From: Lanius collurio
Lineage: Eukaryota > Chordata > Aves > Passeriformes > Laniidae
Assembly: GCA_020086605.1 (NCBI GenBank)
Contig: JACBWW010000008.1
Location: forward strand, 22,779,959 to 22,843,958
Direction of reading: 5' to 3'
Length of the DNA stretch: 64,000 bases
How positions within the stretch are numbered: position 1 is the stretch's first letter; every line of letters begins with the position of its first letter. Below the pieces are notes generated by a model that searched no databases, was not told the DNA's origin, and saw only the letters and a list, made by a program, of their open reading frames with translations. The position numbers were made by a program, and so were the translations under genes. Of this stretch, positions 38,201 to 52,500 are shown in pieces.

Positions 38201-41200
38201 ACTTACTGTTACAATTATTGAATGATCATGAGAACTCCATCAGTACAATCATTCCCTGGAAACACTTCACACTGTTGAATGAACCACTGCTTCCACACTC
38301 CCACGACTGTTGTGCCTTTGATCATGAGTATTTGAACAACAGCCTTTTATACATATTCAGTTATAGAACTTTTCAGTAATTGCACTTGCAAGCAAGACAA
38401 TTATCTTCCTATCTTTTTTCACATATCCAAAAAGCATGAAAATAGAAGGGAATATAATTTCATCCTCACAAATTTCTCTGTCATTTGTGTATTTTCTCAA
38501 TTACTTTTTAAGTGACTATGGCCTAAATTGTGCTTGACTGAAGTATATCCACTTGAAAATGATCTTATCTTGACAGGAGTATTTGAAGACAGAGTCCAGT
38601 TTTTTTGGGTTTGTTATTTGAAATTGTGTTCTTCTGGTTTAATGCAAATCTTAGTTCCAGCTTTCCTTTTTTTTCACTGTAGCTAAAAGTCAGACATAGC
38701 TAGTGTTTTACTCTCTTTGAAGGACCAAAATCAAGTCGCTCCTTATGTTTCTGAATAGTAAAAATTCTTTCAGTTGCTCAGAATAAGGCACATTGCTCAT
38801 CATCTTATAGAGTTTATTTCTCTTTTTTTTTTTTTTGGCAACAGCATCTGTAGTGTCTACAGTATTCTACCATGAAGATGCAAATCAAAAATTCTAGGGT
38901 TTTTTTACCCCTACTTATAAGTTGGAGCATGACAGTAGTTCACTTTTTGCTAAAAAATGCTTTTCATGGAGTTATTTTGTACAGATATGTAAGAAATTGG
39001 TGTTTAGGACAATGATTAAAATCCTAAATAACATGAGGCCTAATATGGAACTTCTGTCTTTCAGTTGTTTTTTTTGGATTACTACCTTTTGCCAATGAGT
39101 ATATTATTTAACATGTGTTTTACTGCTACTTCATAATTTTGATTTTTTTAAACTGCAATGAAATATGATGACTAAGGGAAACCTTATAAAATGTAGCATA
39201 TCTACACATTACTTTTATCTATCAAACTTTTTATCTTATTAAAGAAAATCTCATTTACTTCATAAGGTCTAAATTTCCTCTGAGGCCTATCAGCTATTAC
39301 AATACTTTCCTTCTCTGGTTCACAAATCTTGTTGCAGGAATTATATAATACTGGCTGGTTTATGTACCATGGAGTTGTCCCACATGTCTTTCAGATGATA
39401 ATTGCAATTTTGTAATTTGCTTTGTACCAGGGACATGATTTAATTCAATAATTTCTAATGTAGACTGTGTAGACAGCTTCCAAAGAATCCAAAGGATTAA
39501 GAAAAACAAACTTGGCGTCAATATGCTTAAATTGCTGAATATAAGTTTGCATCCCCATTTATATTGAATCTGCAAATGGCTAAAAATTATTCATCTAATC
39601 ATTAAGATAATAGTTTGCTGTAGGAACATAGTAAGCAAGAAAATTCATACTGATTTTGTTGCTTATGAATCACTTACTAGTAAGTCACACACATAATTTG
39701 GCAGTATCCAGTAAAACAACCAAGAAATTAATTACTGAACCTCTCTGGAAATTGACAGTTAATTTCTATTTGTCTATTACTTATTACTACTAATATTGTT
39801 TTATCAGTGAGCTGAGGATATAAACCTGATAATTTTGTCCAAGGTGTAATCCACATCTAGACTATCTCTGACAGAAGTTCATCCAACTGTTTAACATATA
39901 TACTTATGGAAATTCTGCTGCTTTTTCAAGTAGCTTGCTTGTGTGTTAACCTGGCCTTTTAAGTGAAAATTTTTCTTAGTATCTAATATAAATGCTCCCT
40001 GCTAGCAATTAATCTAACTAATTCACCTTCTGTCTATTACAGAGATGAAAACACTTGATCACTGTCCTCTTTGCAATAACCTTTTATGCATTTGAAGCCT
40101 GTTATCATAGCCCTTCTTCATTTTTCTCTTTACCAGACTAAACAAATGAAATTCTTTCATACCTGCCTTGGAAGGCATGTTTTCTAAACTGCTTATCATC
40201 TGTATTATTTATGACAAGTTATCTCAAATTTCTGTGTCTTTCAGAAAAAGTTTCCCCTCTCCTAAAAATGCTCATCAGTATAAGGTAGCATGAAATAAAC
40301 ACATCTTAAGTCTAATGAGATACATGCTTTTAATAACTTTCTGAAACATCATTTGCCTCTTTTATAAATGACATTCAGTTGCATATGAGGCTCCAACTTC
40401 TTTCCTGCATTTTCCAAGCCAGTCCTTGCACATTTCCTATTCATGTAGTCAGTGAACAATAGGAAAGATAACTTTCAACCATCAGTGACCCCACTTTATA
40501 TCAGTTTCATTGACAACCATAAGTCCTTAACTTGATTGATCATGGAACAGAGGGCTGCATGGAAAGCATCTAAACAATACAGATAGATATTAACCCAGAC
40601 TCAAAGCCAAAATTTTTATGAACTAAGTATTTCCTCTCTCTACCCTCCAACATTACTCACTACAGACTTGTAGCTATGTCCTATCCTATTCCTGCTCTAA
40701 CAATTTAGTTAGCACATCTGCTTCCTGAGATCCAGAAAGTAAGTCAAGCTAAATTGCCTCAATCTTCATATAAACCTCATATAGACAAGTGTTTAATTTA
40801 GTTAGTTTACTCTAACATATAACACATGTAACATGTTTATGTTACTCTAACACTTGCCAAGCCAAGCCTAGCTAATAGAGAGCTAACTGCATCTATAACA
40901 ATCTAGATCTATCTTACAAATCCCAGATATTGTTTTAAATATCCCTAAATAAGTAGTTAGCCTGTCTTTTGAAACAGGCCATTTTCTCAACATTACTCCT
41001 AATATTATATTAAAAAAAGGCCGGGAATATTGTTTATCATTATGAGCAGACAGATAGTTGAGTTCAGCTTTAGAAAGCCTTTGCAGTTTTTGTTTCTCTG
41101 CCTTAGGACAGACTGATGGAATGTGTCCCTGAAATGCTCCCCATTCAATTGGATACAAGGCACAATTTCTACACTGAAAGATTTGAGCAGCTGTGTCCAA

Positions 41201-41265
41201 TCTTGAGACTGGAATGGGATGTGCAGGGAACTGGTTAGGTCACCTCCCTGCACAAGTTTGAAAGA
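35291..41265. other. Intergenic, unassigned
   Basis: About 6 kb of AT-rich DNA. A TA-rich microsatellite lies at about 35400-35432. I recognise no gene or transposable element here. Short open frames at 36.6, 37.7 and 38.1 kb carry no known domain. Confidence 0.5.
35400..35432. repeat. TA-rich microsatellite
   Basis: A short run of TA dinucleotides interrupted and followed by poly-T. Confidence 0.75.
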
Positions 41266-41390
41266 TCTGCAGCTGGGGCACTTAGGGACATGGTTAAGTG
41301 GTAGATATGGCAGTGTTGGGTTTATGGTTAGACTAGATGATCTAAAGGTGTTCTCCAAGCTAAATGATGGTATGAATCTGGAATATTTTA
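41266..41390 (+). mobile_element. CR1 LINE 3'-end fragment
   Basis: The + strand ends with 'ttatggttagactagatgat' then 'ctaaaggtgttctccaagct' and 'aaatgatggtatga'. This is the classic CR1 3' terminus in sense orientation, preceded by 'cacttagggacatggtt'. Only about 125 bp are clear. The left boundary is uncertain and could begin near 41200. Confidence 0.85.
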
Positions 41391-41998
41391 AGGAAAATTA
41401 ATATCACATTTTAGGATACTTATCTTGAACTCAACAGATGAGAAAAATAAAAAGAATTTTTATGATTGTATGCCACCCAGAAGTTTTCTGCTAATTATTT
41501 TTAAAATGGCAAATTAACTTTCATTGGACTTAGTAAACAAAAAGCCAGATTTCAAAAGTGATAAATATTACTGTTCAAACAATATTCATCATTAAAAACT
41601 CACTATTGTTAAATGATACAACAGCAGCCTACTCTGAACCACTCTAGAACCAATATGCTTTGAAAAGGGGATGTGAAGGTTTACAAGAAGTCTGAATTTC
41701 ATTCTGTTATTCTCCTTGTGATGATATGTCCAACTTGAGACATATTGAGTAATTGTACTGCCTACATCAAGCTGCTTTTTAATGTAGAGAATGTCCTGTG
41801 TCAAGGAACAGAGCCTAGGACTCTGTCCTTGACTACATCCTCATCACATCCATGTGCAGACCATCAAGAATACCACTTCAAGTCTTCCCCTTAATTTTGA
41901 GGAAAGTAATATTCTTCATTCAGGTTTTTAAATGTACTTGCAAGACTACCAAGAAATTGCCTTAATTACCTGTCAATAATTTAACTGTCACTATGCAT

Positions 41999-42070
41999 TT
42001 AGCAGGTAGGTTTATAAGTAATGTTTTACTCGGCTTTCTTTTCTTTAAGATTGCATACCATGCACTTCTA
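41999..42070. repeat. Copy A of a diverged local repeat
   Basis: Bases 42011-42070 align to 43222-43281 with about ten substitutions and one single-base gap. Weaker matches extend upstream (TTAGCAGGTAGG against TTAGAAGGTGGC). The family is not recognised. Confidence 0.6.
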
Positions 42071-43209
42071 TACCTACACAGTGCAGTGTTAATTCCACAT
42101 AGGAATAATCCAACCACCAGCATCCAAAAAAATTTCTTCATTTTCATCTTTCACCTATTCCAACTCTGGAATGGTTGATTCCATTAACCTATTAAAAAAA
42201 AAAGCAGCAAGTCTTCAGCTGCAAGGTCTGTAACACTGCAAAATTTTGCAAGACATCTTTTAGAAAATATTGTAAATATGCCTGCTATCACTTGTGCTAC
42301 ATGCAGTCTGGGATGTTCTCTATACCATTGTTCCAGTGAAACAAAAGGTTAAAATACTTATGACACAGGTTGGAAGGGAATGGAAGTGAGAAAGCTCTCT
42401 AAAACACATTGAGTTGTGTTTAGGTGATAAATGAGCAGTATGAAGTTTAGCTTCTCTTTTGACTAGAAATCTGCAGAGGCTCTCATATTATGCTGCATGC
42501 TGAGAGCAGAAGTGATTATAAACAGTGTCTTACTGAAACCCGCTTGATGCTGAAACTAAGATGTCAAGACTGGTGCCCTGATGTGATTTAAATCTGTTTC
42601 TTTAATTACAAAATTGCTTGTTGGGATTTCAATTATTTAATTCTGAACTTAGAGCCTCAGAAAACTTGGTTTTAAACTGTATGTCAGCATTGTCTTTGAG
42701 CACTGAAATATTAAGGAACCTCAAACAATGAAAGCAGGTTAAAAATATGGAAGTGCTATCTTATTTGGCTTTGACAGAATGAAACTGAAGCTAAGGAGAA
42801 TGGGGAAAGCCCATATTAAACTCATTATTGCAGGCTTACACTCTGCTTCTGAAGGGCAGCTGTTGAGTGCTACATCCTCATGTCACCTCAAACCAAAAGC
42901 TATCCCTGTTTGAAATGTTTACTGCAGAAGAAAGGAAATCCGTTTGCAATCTTAAACATAGACCAAATTTTTCAAAAGATGTCTCTAGTGTGTAAGCATA
43001 AAGATAATCTTGTAAATAAGGCAGTGGACTGGAATTCTGACCTCAAATCTCAGCTGCCAGTGGCTATATAGGACCTTGGCAAGACAGAGAGAGACAAATA
43101 TAAATAAAAATGCCTATGGAAAAGATTCAAAACTGTGTATGTGTCAGATATGGTGACTGCATCAAAATCTATATTGTTATTTACCTGCTTTTCAGAAACA
43201 TCTTGTAGT

Positions 43210-43281
43210 TAGAAGGTGGCTTTTATAAGAAATGTATTAATCAGCTTTCTTTTTTTAAGGTCACACACCGTGCACTTGTAC
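43210..43281. repeat. Copy B of a diverged local repeat
   Basis: Partner of the copy at 42.0 kb, same orientation, about 1.2 kb away. Shared blocks include TTTATAAG, GCTTTCTTTT and TGCACTT. Confidence 0.6.
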
Positions 43282-46200
43282 ACTTTCAATCTGACAATCT
43301 TTATTTGGTTATTGCTTAAATCCCATAGGCACTTTTCTCTTTTTGTTCAGGATTCCCAACCCTCTATGTTTTGTACCTCTTACAGTGATCCACCATCTAA
43401 GCTTCAAGCTGCCTCCTAAACATGCTTTCCTTCTGTGTGATGTACTCACAGAAGCTGAGGATTTGGACAACTAATCTTGCATCAGCAAAAACAAATCAGC
43501 AAAAAATATATGGCAATTGTGATATGACAGAGAGTGGAAGTTTCTCCCACAAGGGTGGATGAATCCCTGAAAAGTTCATGCTTACCAGAGTTCTGAGAAC
43601 ACATTTCTGAGTGATAGATGAGGAAAACAACTCTGCCAATCACCGTGTTGTGGAAGACAGCAGACGTATTTGAGGCAACAAATAACAATAAGATGCTGTC
43701 ATTAAAAGTTATGACTTCTCTAAGTTCAGGCATTATTCTAAGCAATCAATTTGAACATCAGAAAGCAATAATTGACATTTTCTACTGTTTGCCCTCTACA
43801 GAAAGAAATTAGTTGCTTGTTTGTTGTTTCTTTGGTCAAACTGGACACACTGGTATGAATTAAGTCCTCAGATCAAGATGGGATTGGTCTGTTTAAAGGA
43901 AGTTAAACATATTTCATTGGTCTCACACTGAAGCTCTGAAGTGCAGCTCCTCCATTCTGACCCCAAGGAGGTCTGTATGGGCTTTATAAGTTCTTGTGTT
44001 TTACAAGCCCGTCTTTAAATGCTCTGTTTGATGCTGTTGTTCAATGCTTAGGATCAGAACATTGTTCCTGGATGTTCATCCCAAATCAAAACACCACGGC
44101 ATTAAACATTTTCAGCCAAATATAACATCTAGAGAATGTTCCACATGTTTGGCCGACAGAGAACAGCTTATAACACTATTGCAATTACATCCTCTACAGA
44201 TCGCACATGCTGTATGGATTACAATGTTGCTTGTTCTGTTGCTGTGGACTCAGTTTGAATTGTCTGTGAAACATTTGAACCATAAATCAATTCTTCTCTC
44301 TCAAATTAAAATAAAAATGTATTTCAAAGGGAATTTTGTGTAAAATGGTGAGCATCAGAGGTCTAGGGCATCCTTTCAGTTTGTATCAATGACAAGGGGC
44401 CTGCTGAATAAAAAAAGAGGAAGCGACCTCTTTTATTTAACAATTTTTTTCTCCTGACCTCTTACATCAGAAAGAAAATCTTCATTGGAACAAACTATAA
44501 TGGAAGACAGACTATGTTCTACCATGTCTTGTATAGATCTCCAGGGCTGGCAATTGTTCCCACAAACAACTTTTCCATCAGTGGAAACCTGAGCCAAACT
44601 CCTACTCTTAAAGCCAAACTGTTCATGGCTAGAAGAGTTGTAAAACATTATAACAAAATGGTTTTCAAGCTGAGCATTGAGCCAGATGACAGGGTAATGT
44701 CATGGCTTGATCAAGCCTTTTATAAATGTTTAGGTATGTGGCAACATTAACTGTCAGTTGCTCTCACTCACATTTACCATTACCCGTGAACTATCATCAG
44801 AATTACTGTAGTTAGAGAACCCCTTTAGATAAAAATGTCAAATGATTTTTGAAAAAAATCTATCTTTTAATTTTGATCTTGTGTTGCAATTACTCCCAGA
44901 CCTTATTGTGGTTTCCTGCACAGAATTATATCCTTAAGCACACTAATCCAGCATTTAATACAGGCAAAGGACAATAAAAAAGTCAGCAGCAGGAGACAAT
45001 ATGTTTTATATGTGCAGTTAACTTTACACAGTGCTGGAAAATATTGGCAAGTGGCACTTAATTATGTTACCCCTGGATTCTTAAAACCTATCACAAAGAG
45101 CACAAAGCCGCAAAACACTTATTTACTGTAGTTGGGTTTAGGGATGTTTTTCAGAGGTAGTCTTTACACATTAGTATACAACATCAGTATGTTCTAATTT
45201 TGCTAATACGATTATACTTTCTTGCTTGTGTTCTTTTCTTGCTCTTAAATAATTTCCAATTAATAATTCTATAAAAAGTGGTTTCATTTGAGACATCCAG
45301 GAAATTATTCTAGTCATATTTATTTCCAATATTTTTACCATGTTGGGTCTGGGTGTGAAGTAGAGGAAAGTGGAGTATTTTCTGCTCCATTACACAATGC
45401 CTAGATCTGGAAATAGTATCAGTAATGGAAAGAACCTGTAAAGAAAAGGCAATCTACAGGTATATCACCAGCAGGACATTTTGCTTCGTGGCCTACTAAG
45501 ACTACTTCCTAACATGAAATTGCTGTAAATGCTGAGTTGAAGGCTTACAGTGAAAAAAAATACAAAAGAAGAAATGATGTGATGGTCAGAGTTTTGTATT
45601 TTCTACTTAATGGTACACTCAGTTCCCAATGATTTATTCCCATCTAGGTAATATTGACCAAATATGTATGCAGAAACCAAATCTAATTTATTTTATATCT
45701 TGATAAAATGTTTTAACAAGAAATTTAACTGATTTAGCACAGTCATATCCCTAACTTAACACAACAAGAGCAAAACTTACCACCTGAAATTAATTGTCTG
45801 ATTTAGTAGCTTGTGCAAGAGTAATTTTATGTATTAACATAAAGAAAAACACTTGGAACAATAAGTACCATCTAAAAATTGCAATTACTATGTACACTGT
45901 GCAATCCCTCCTGTCTGAAAAAGACCAGTTCAAGATCTGATTAAAGGCCTCTGCAGGCATTAAAAGAAATTCTGAAAAAATTTGATCAGAAATTTTCATT
46001 TTAAGGTGAAAATGGTGAAAAAGAGATAACTGTGAAATACCTTATTTTAATTTATTAAAAATGCCTGCCACCTACAAAAATTCTCCACAGGTATTTACTT
46101 ACTTTTTCACCAATGGTAGGCTGACATTTACTTAGTTTTGTGATTGCATTTTACTAGGAAAATAAATCTGTAATATGAATTCTATAGAACATGACAATGC

Positions 46201-48943
46201 TGTAGTTTCAATATTGTGAATATATCTTAAAAAATGCTGCCTTTACTTCCACTGAGTGCAACAGCAAAACTCTGTCCCATAAAAAAAAAAAAAAAAACCC
46301 AAACATTTTTGTTGCTACTCTGGCAGAAGTGTTATTGAGTTATTATTGGATTCAATATTGTTAAATTTTGAGTCACACATTTTTTCTTTCCAGCCCCACA
46401 TTTTTACTTTATTGACAACATTCTAGTGTTTCCAGATTGATTTTAAAATACTGACAATTGTGTCATTGCAAAATCTTCAGAAAAACAGCCATTCCTGCCA
46501 TTCTTTTTTTAATTTTCTTATTACTACCAGGACTGCACATAGCCACAAAATTGCTGTTGGCAATTCATAAGCACATGTGGAGATGTGGAGTGTGCATGAC
46601 ACAAGGGCATGTTCAAGGGTCTACAGTTCTCTTAACCACTCCTTCTGAATCCATTCTGACTAGCAGAATAAAAAATTCTGGGCTTATTTTTGTGTTCAGA
46701 TTTGTTTAGAACATTTGCATTTGGTTTCAGTTCCAATGGAAACCACAGAGGAACCTTTGACTAGACTCCTCTCTGACATGAGATAGTGTTCCACTCACTT
46801 CTGTGGCATCTCTGCTGCCTTAAAGCTGTTTAGGATCTGTGTCAACATGTCTCTGTTAACTCCAGGGTACTACCTGGATCTCTGTTGAGTTCTCCTGCAC
46901 AATGAAAGCTGAAAAATGAGCTAAACAAAAAAAAAACACTGCAGTGTGAAATACTGGTGTGTTTTCCCTCTGAGCCTTACTCAAGGAAAAATGGCTTTTG
47001 TCTCTGAAAACCTGAAGGTGCTTTCAACGTTCAAAATGTAATTCACAGAAAATGAAGACTTAGTCACGTAGACCAAGCAAATCTTACAATGTTTAGATTT
47101 GGGATCCAGAAAAAGTACTGAGAAGTCCTCTCTGACAAGCATAAACTAAAAAATTGGAAGAAAAGAAATGAATTCTGCCTTGTAACAGCCTGCTTGAAGC
47201 CTCTCTCTGTGTACCTGTACTCAAAGATCTGTCTGGCTTGAATAAAATTCACATTTTTTTTTCTTCAGTCTCCTTCATATAAAAAGAAAAAGAAAAAAAG
47301 AAAATAATTATGCCAGTGGGCATTCCCGTTCATAAAGTAAATAGTACAAGTTGATCCAAGTATTTTACAAAGAATTTGCAGTTAGCGTAGCAGCCCAGTA
47401 GATGAATCCTTGTTTTCTATATATTAGTTTAGTAGATGATGCCACATTAAAATGAATTCTTTATTTTGTTTATAGTCTCATAAAAATTAATTACAATTTG
47501 AGAACACATACATACATTTCTTCAGACACTTAGGAGTGTCATTCCAATGCAACAATCTAGTGTCATTTCACACCACTGGAAAAGCAGGATGCATATGTTG
47601 ATCCTTACCATATGAATTATCTTAGGCTGACTAGGATTTGCTCAGGACATCTGGAAGAATGCTATCATTCTTTGTAGGAATGGTACTGTAATGCTGTGGG
47701 TTTATCTTAATTTAATTACAATGGACAGTCTGTCAAACCACAAAGATGTAAATAATGAAACTTGACTTTGATCCTTTAACATCATTCTATCTCATTAAGC
47801 AGATACATTTGCAGTTTTCACTGCCTTTTCAGAGATGGTATATCTTTGTTTTCCATATATTTTACTTTTACAAAAAGTGTGCTAAGTAAGAAACTCCTTT
47901 CTGAAGTACATTTTTAAACCTGCTGATTCAGAGGATATAGATAGCTTTGTAAAATACATGTTTATCTGATTTATCTCCAGCCATCCAAATGGCAACAGGG
48001 ACCCTTCTTTATTCAGAGTACAAAGTAACATTTTAGGATGACACAAGTCAATCGCCAAAAGTAACAACTTCCTACAATTGACCATCAGGGGTAGTCACTC
48101 AGACTACGAGAACAAGTTTGGAAGATCTTACCTTTAGTTTTTCAACAATGAAATATATAATTTCATATATACCATTGGGCGTTCTTTGGACACATAACAC
48201 TGCAGCCATGAAAAGAAACAAAACCAAAACCAAAACAAAAGACACTAAAATCAAGTGATATGTAGTACTAATACTCTGCAGTTCCTCTGGGAAGTATTTT
48301 GCAGAAAAATATAGACATCAACAAAATTTATGGCTTTTTCACTGAGGGAGATTACAAAATACCTTCCGTATGATTACACTATGGATATCCCCATGGAAGT
48401 CACTTCTAAGCATATATCTATTCTGAAAAACTAAAATCTTGTTACTACTTCTTGCATAGTGTTATCAAAAACTGGACACCTGAGAGGAGCTCTATTATGC
48501 CCGTGAAAAGGTACACAGCATTTGAACAAACCACACACTTTCAATGAATTAAATCTACTGAGACATTTGAAACCCTGTACAAGATTTTTCAGTTAAGCAA
48601 TTATAAATCTCTATCATTTATTGACCTGCAACATCAAGCTATAATAGGAGTGAGCATTAACAGGTAGCTAAATTTACACAAGTAAAAACTAAAGCAGGTC
48701 TCTTCAGTATTCCATATTAGTTGCTGCTTTTTAAAATTTTCTTCTTATAATAGCTGTTGAATCTTAAACTATTTAAACCACTATATATTCTATATACATT
48801 TATATACTATATATATTTTCAATTATTTTTTCACTGATCTTTATTGTTCAAAGTGAAAATATACAATACATGAAACTCAAGAGTACAGTGAAATATGTTA
48901 ACTTGTCAGCTGCATGTAAGACAAATTAATGATAATATACAGG

Positions 48944-49521
48944 TGTGTTCTAATGTTCTGATTTTGTTTACAGTAATTTTCTTCAAAGTAGCCAGTACAG
49001 GACTGTATTTTGTACTTGCACTGAGAGCAGTGTTGACTCTACAGGGATGTTTTAGTCACACAGGGTCAAGGCCCTTTTTGCTCCCCACCCCACCCCACCA
49101 GTGAGGAGGCAGGGGGTGCACGAGAAGCTGGGAGAGACACATCCAGGGCAGCTGATCGTAGCTGACCACGGGGATATTCCATCCCATAAGGCATCATGCT
49201 CAACATGGGAAGCTGGTGGAAGAAAGAAAAAGGAGGGGATATTTGAAGTGATGACATTTGTCTTCCCAAGTTGCTGTTATGTATGAGAGATGCTGCTTTC
49301 CAGTGGATGGCTGAATACCTGCCTATCCATGGGAAGTAGTGAAATAATTTTTTGTTTTGTTTTGCTTGTGCATGCAGATTTTTCTTTCTCTGTTAGACTG
49401 TCTCTGTCTCAGCCCACAATTTTTCTCACTTTCACTCTTACAGTGCTCTCCTCTATTCCCCTGTGGAGGTGAGTGAGTGGCAGTGTGGGGCTTAGTTGCC
49501 AGCTGGAGTTAAATCATGAAA
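48944..49521 (+). mobile_element. Near full-length solo ERV LTR
   Basis: About 578 bp follow the full order of an avian ERVL-type LTR that I recognise. The 5' region has 'taattttcttcaaagtagcc', 'agggatgttttagt' and 'ggtcaaggccctttttgctc'. The central part has 'ggggatattccatcccataa' and 'ggcatcatgctcaacat', where the TATA box would lie but is mutated. The 3' part has 'tttgtcttcccaagttgctg', 'ggctgaatacctgcctatcc', 'ctgtctctgtctcagcccac' and the end 'cttagttgccagctggagtt'. The poly(A) signal expected near 49393 is also changed. No gag, pol or env sequence adjoins it, so it is a solo LTR left by recombination. A target duplication is not evident. Confidence 0.75.
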
Positions 49522-52500
49522 GCTATTAACCCACTTCTGAGGACACTGAAGTCTCTCAGACTTTGGTCTCCAGACTAACGTCACATCCAAGAAGTATACC
49601 AGCAATCTGCTAATGTGCACCCCTGTTGTGGCTTATTATTGTATGTCTCAGTGCAGCTTCCACATGTTCCAGTTTTAAAACTGTCTGACATTTCTGGTTG
49701 AGTATATTGTGGCTAAACATGTGCAGGAGCAGTTTTTCCAAAATTATGCATTTAGTTATTTTAAAATGTTTATTTCTCTGGGTAGCCAAAAGTACCAGTC
49801 CACAAGAACTACAGGGTGGATTGGAAGGCCTTCCAAAATTACATTTAAAAAAAACAATGCAATGTTTGAGTTAAGAGAAGTGTGGAAGAACATCTGAAAG
49901 CTGTAACTTCCTTTTTCTTTCTTTTTAGTTTTATTTCTGTTTATTCATTTGCACTACTGTAATTTGAAAAAGAACCAAACGGGTTTTTCAAATATTATGA
50001 AAACAAATGTGCTGCTGGATTGAATACCTAAGTGTCAGGCTGGGAAAACATTTTTACAACCACATTATAATTCCCTGAAAGATATCAAATGTCGTATTAC
50101 TGAGTAGGCAATAACTCAGGTTTTAAAGCAGTTCTATTCTGCTTTGCATGGTTGCATTCATGCCTACAACTTCTGCACTTTGTTTGACTGTGCAAGAGGG
50201 CAAACATATTAAAATGTCATCATTGCTTGTAGAACTCTTGTGATCTGAATGGAAAAGAGTCTTTGGCTTTTGGGCAATTTTCTTTAATAACCTTCTCATA
50301 TTTTAAGGCAGATTTGGTGAGCACTTTGAGAATGGAATGCTCAGGTTTTTTGTTTCTTATATTCTTCTTTTCTTTTCTATTTTTTATTTAGACCACTCCT
50401 ATTGAAAGGCTCTCTTTCCATTAGGGATCAAGTAGAACTAATTGACAGACAATAATAACCCCTACAAAACATTTCACTTCTATCCTTATTCTCCTTCTAC
50501 CTTACTGCTGCTTCACTTCAGGAAGTTTAATTACACCCTATTGTTATTCTTATTATTTGACATTTCTTTACTTACATGCAAAAAACCCCCATTTCCTCCC
50601 CTTTTACCTTACTTTCAGTCCTTACTGAAACCAAATTAAATCTGGTCTGCTTGCCTTCTCCCCTACTCCCCTTTATGGGGTCGTTTGCACTGAAGTGTTT
50701 ACTTGCTGTCAGATGCAAGTGCCTCACAGCCACCCCAGTGAAGCTCCAATCCTATCAGTTGAGAAGAACTTTCCTGAACTGCTGTGGATCAAGACTGCAC
50801 CAGACCATTGTGGCAATTGTTTGCCCCTCCCAAAAAAAGAAAGCATTCATCAATAGACAACCCATTACCAGACTATTCTTTGCTTTAAAAATGAAGTATC
50901 CTTTTTCCTCCTACTACCTAGGCATGGTTTGCATTATCATCTACCAACAGAGGTGACAGCTGATCCACAAGAGATGTACGTGAATGAAGACTGGAATCTA
51001 TATATTTCTGGCTATTCATTAGTCCATAAAACCTAAAAAGAGAATCACTCAATTCAGTACATGTTGAATGGATGTTCTGCAGGGTTTGACCTCTACACAC
51101 AGGAATGGAAAAAAGTAATCGAACATAGCTGATTTTTGTGCAATAAACAAGCATTGTAATATTAAATTTCTAAGGAAATTATTTAAAATTGCACTTAAGT
51201 TTCCTAAAAATAGAAACAAACATATATAGGAACAGAAAAGTCTCTTACTTGTAGAATTAATAACTCCTAGTCATGACTCATTGTTTTAAATAAAGCACAA
51301 TCATACTTTAATTTCATTCTGATCTATTAGAATTACAAAATCTGTCTGTGGTCTTAAAAGTTAAGTCAATACTAAAAGGCAGGCATGATTCTGAAATTAA
51401 ACATTGTTCAAACAATACAAAATGTAACCCAAAATCAGATTACAATATACACTACAGATCATCCCAATTAATTTCCTGAAACCGAGCAGCTTAAAAGAGA
51501 AAAATATTTGGAGAATGGTAAATCATGAGCAGTGTTTACATCTGTGTATGAAATTATATTTCTATGAAGTATTTATAATTTGAGACACAAACATTGGGGC
51601 ACAACTCTCAGCTTTGTTATAAAGGCCTTCAATTACACTCTGAAAGTCCTGAGGGGCACTTCAAGTCTATGCCACTGCCAAAGACAGTTTTTCCCTTTAT
51701 CATTCTTGAATGATGCCTTTTGGACCCAATTTTTAAGGTGTTCAGTAATGGAGGTCCCAGAATGAGCTCTAGAATTTATCCATCTTTATAAACTGCAGGA
51801 TTTTTTTTTCTTGTTCACCTTAAATTTCCTGTACTATTGCACAAACACATCAATTTAAGAAATGAGTATATTAATTTCAATGATCCTTCACATTTTAGAA
51901 AACAAAATCTTTTATGTCTGCATCCTCTTCTAAGTAAGACTAATTAACAATGACTACCCAGTCCTTTCTAATGTAGCATTCTCAGGCTTGGGAATATATA
52001 CACACACACTGTGATCCATTACCTAAAGCTAACCAGTCACAGCACTGAATAATAGAGAACAATTCAATGTTAAGTATTATTCCATTTTATATTGAGTTCA
52101 GCAGCTTTTACCAAAGCTTCCATCAAGTCTATGGAAGTTTACAATATTCTTGAGGTACTCTGCATGGGATCATTTAAGTTTAAAGCATATTATTTTGAAC
52201 AAAAATATGAAGTCAGCATATCTTTTAGTTTTCAAAATATAATAAGCTGTGAAAACATATTTAACAGAATGTATGTAGATACAGACTATAACTCATCACA
52301 TTAAAATTTTTGCATATTTCTGTATTGACTTATTTTCTCATCTTGTAAAATTTCTTTGCTAAATTCAGTTACCCCGTATCTCCAGAAACTTTATACTAAA
52401 TTGCAAGGGGAAAAACTTTACAGGCTGGTATGCAGTTGATCCACCAAAAACTGCACAGCATATGGTCTACAAAATGTCTACCTGAGACTAAAGCTACAGA

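Larger units (their letters stand above)
41391..48943. other. Intergenic, unassigned
   Basis: About 7.5 kb of AT-rich DNA. It contains a diverged repeat pair (about 41996-42070 and 43207-43281) and a poly-A tract at about 46280-46297. TA-rich sequence lies at 48781-48820. No coding signal. Confidence 0.5.

Noticed and set aside
44413..44434. Inverted repeat AAAAGAGG / CCTCTTTT
   Set aside because: Eight-base arms in A/T-rich DNA are common by chance and no terminator role applies in a vertebrate genome.
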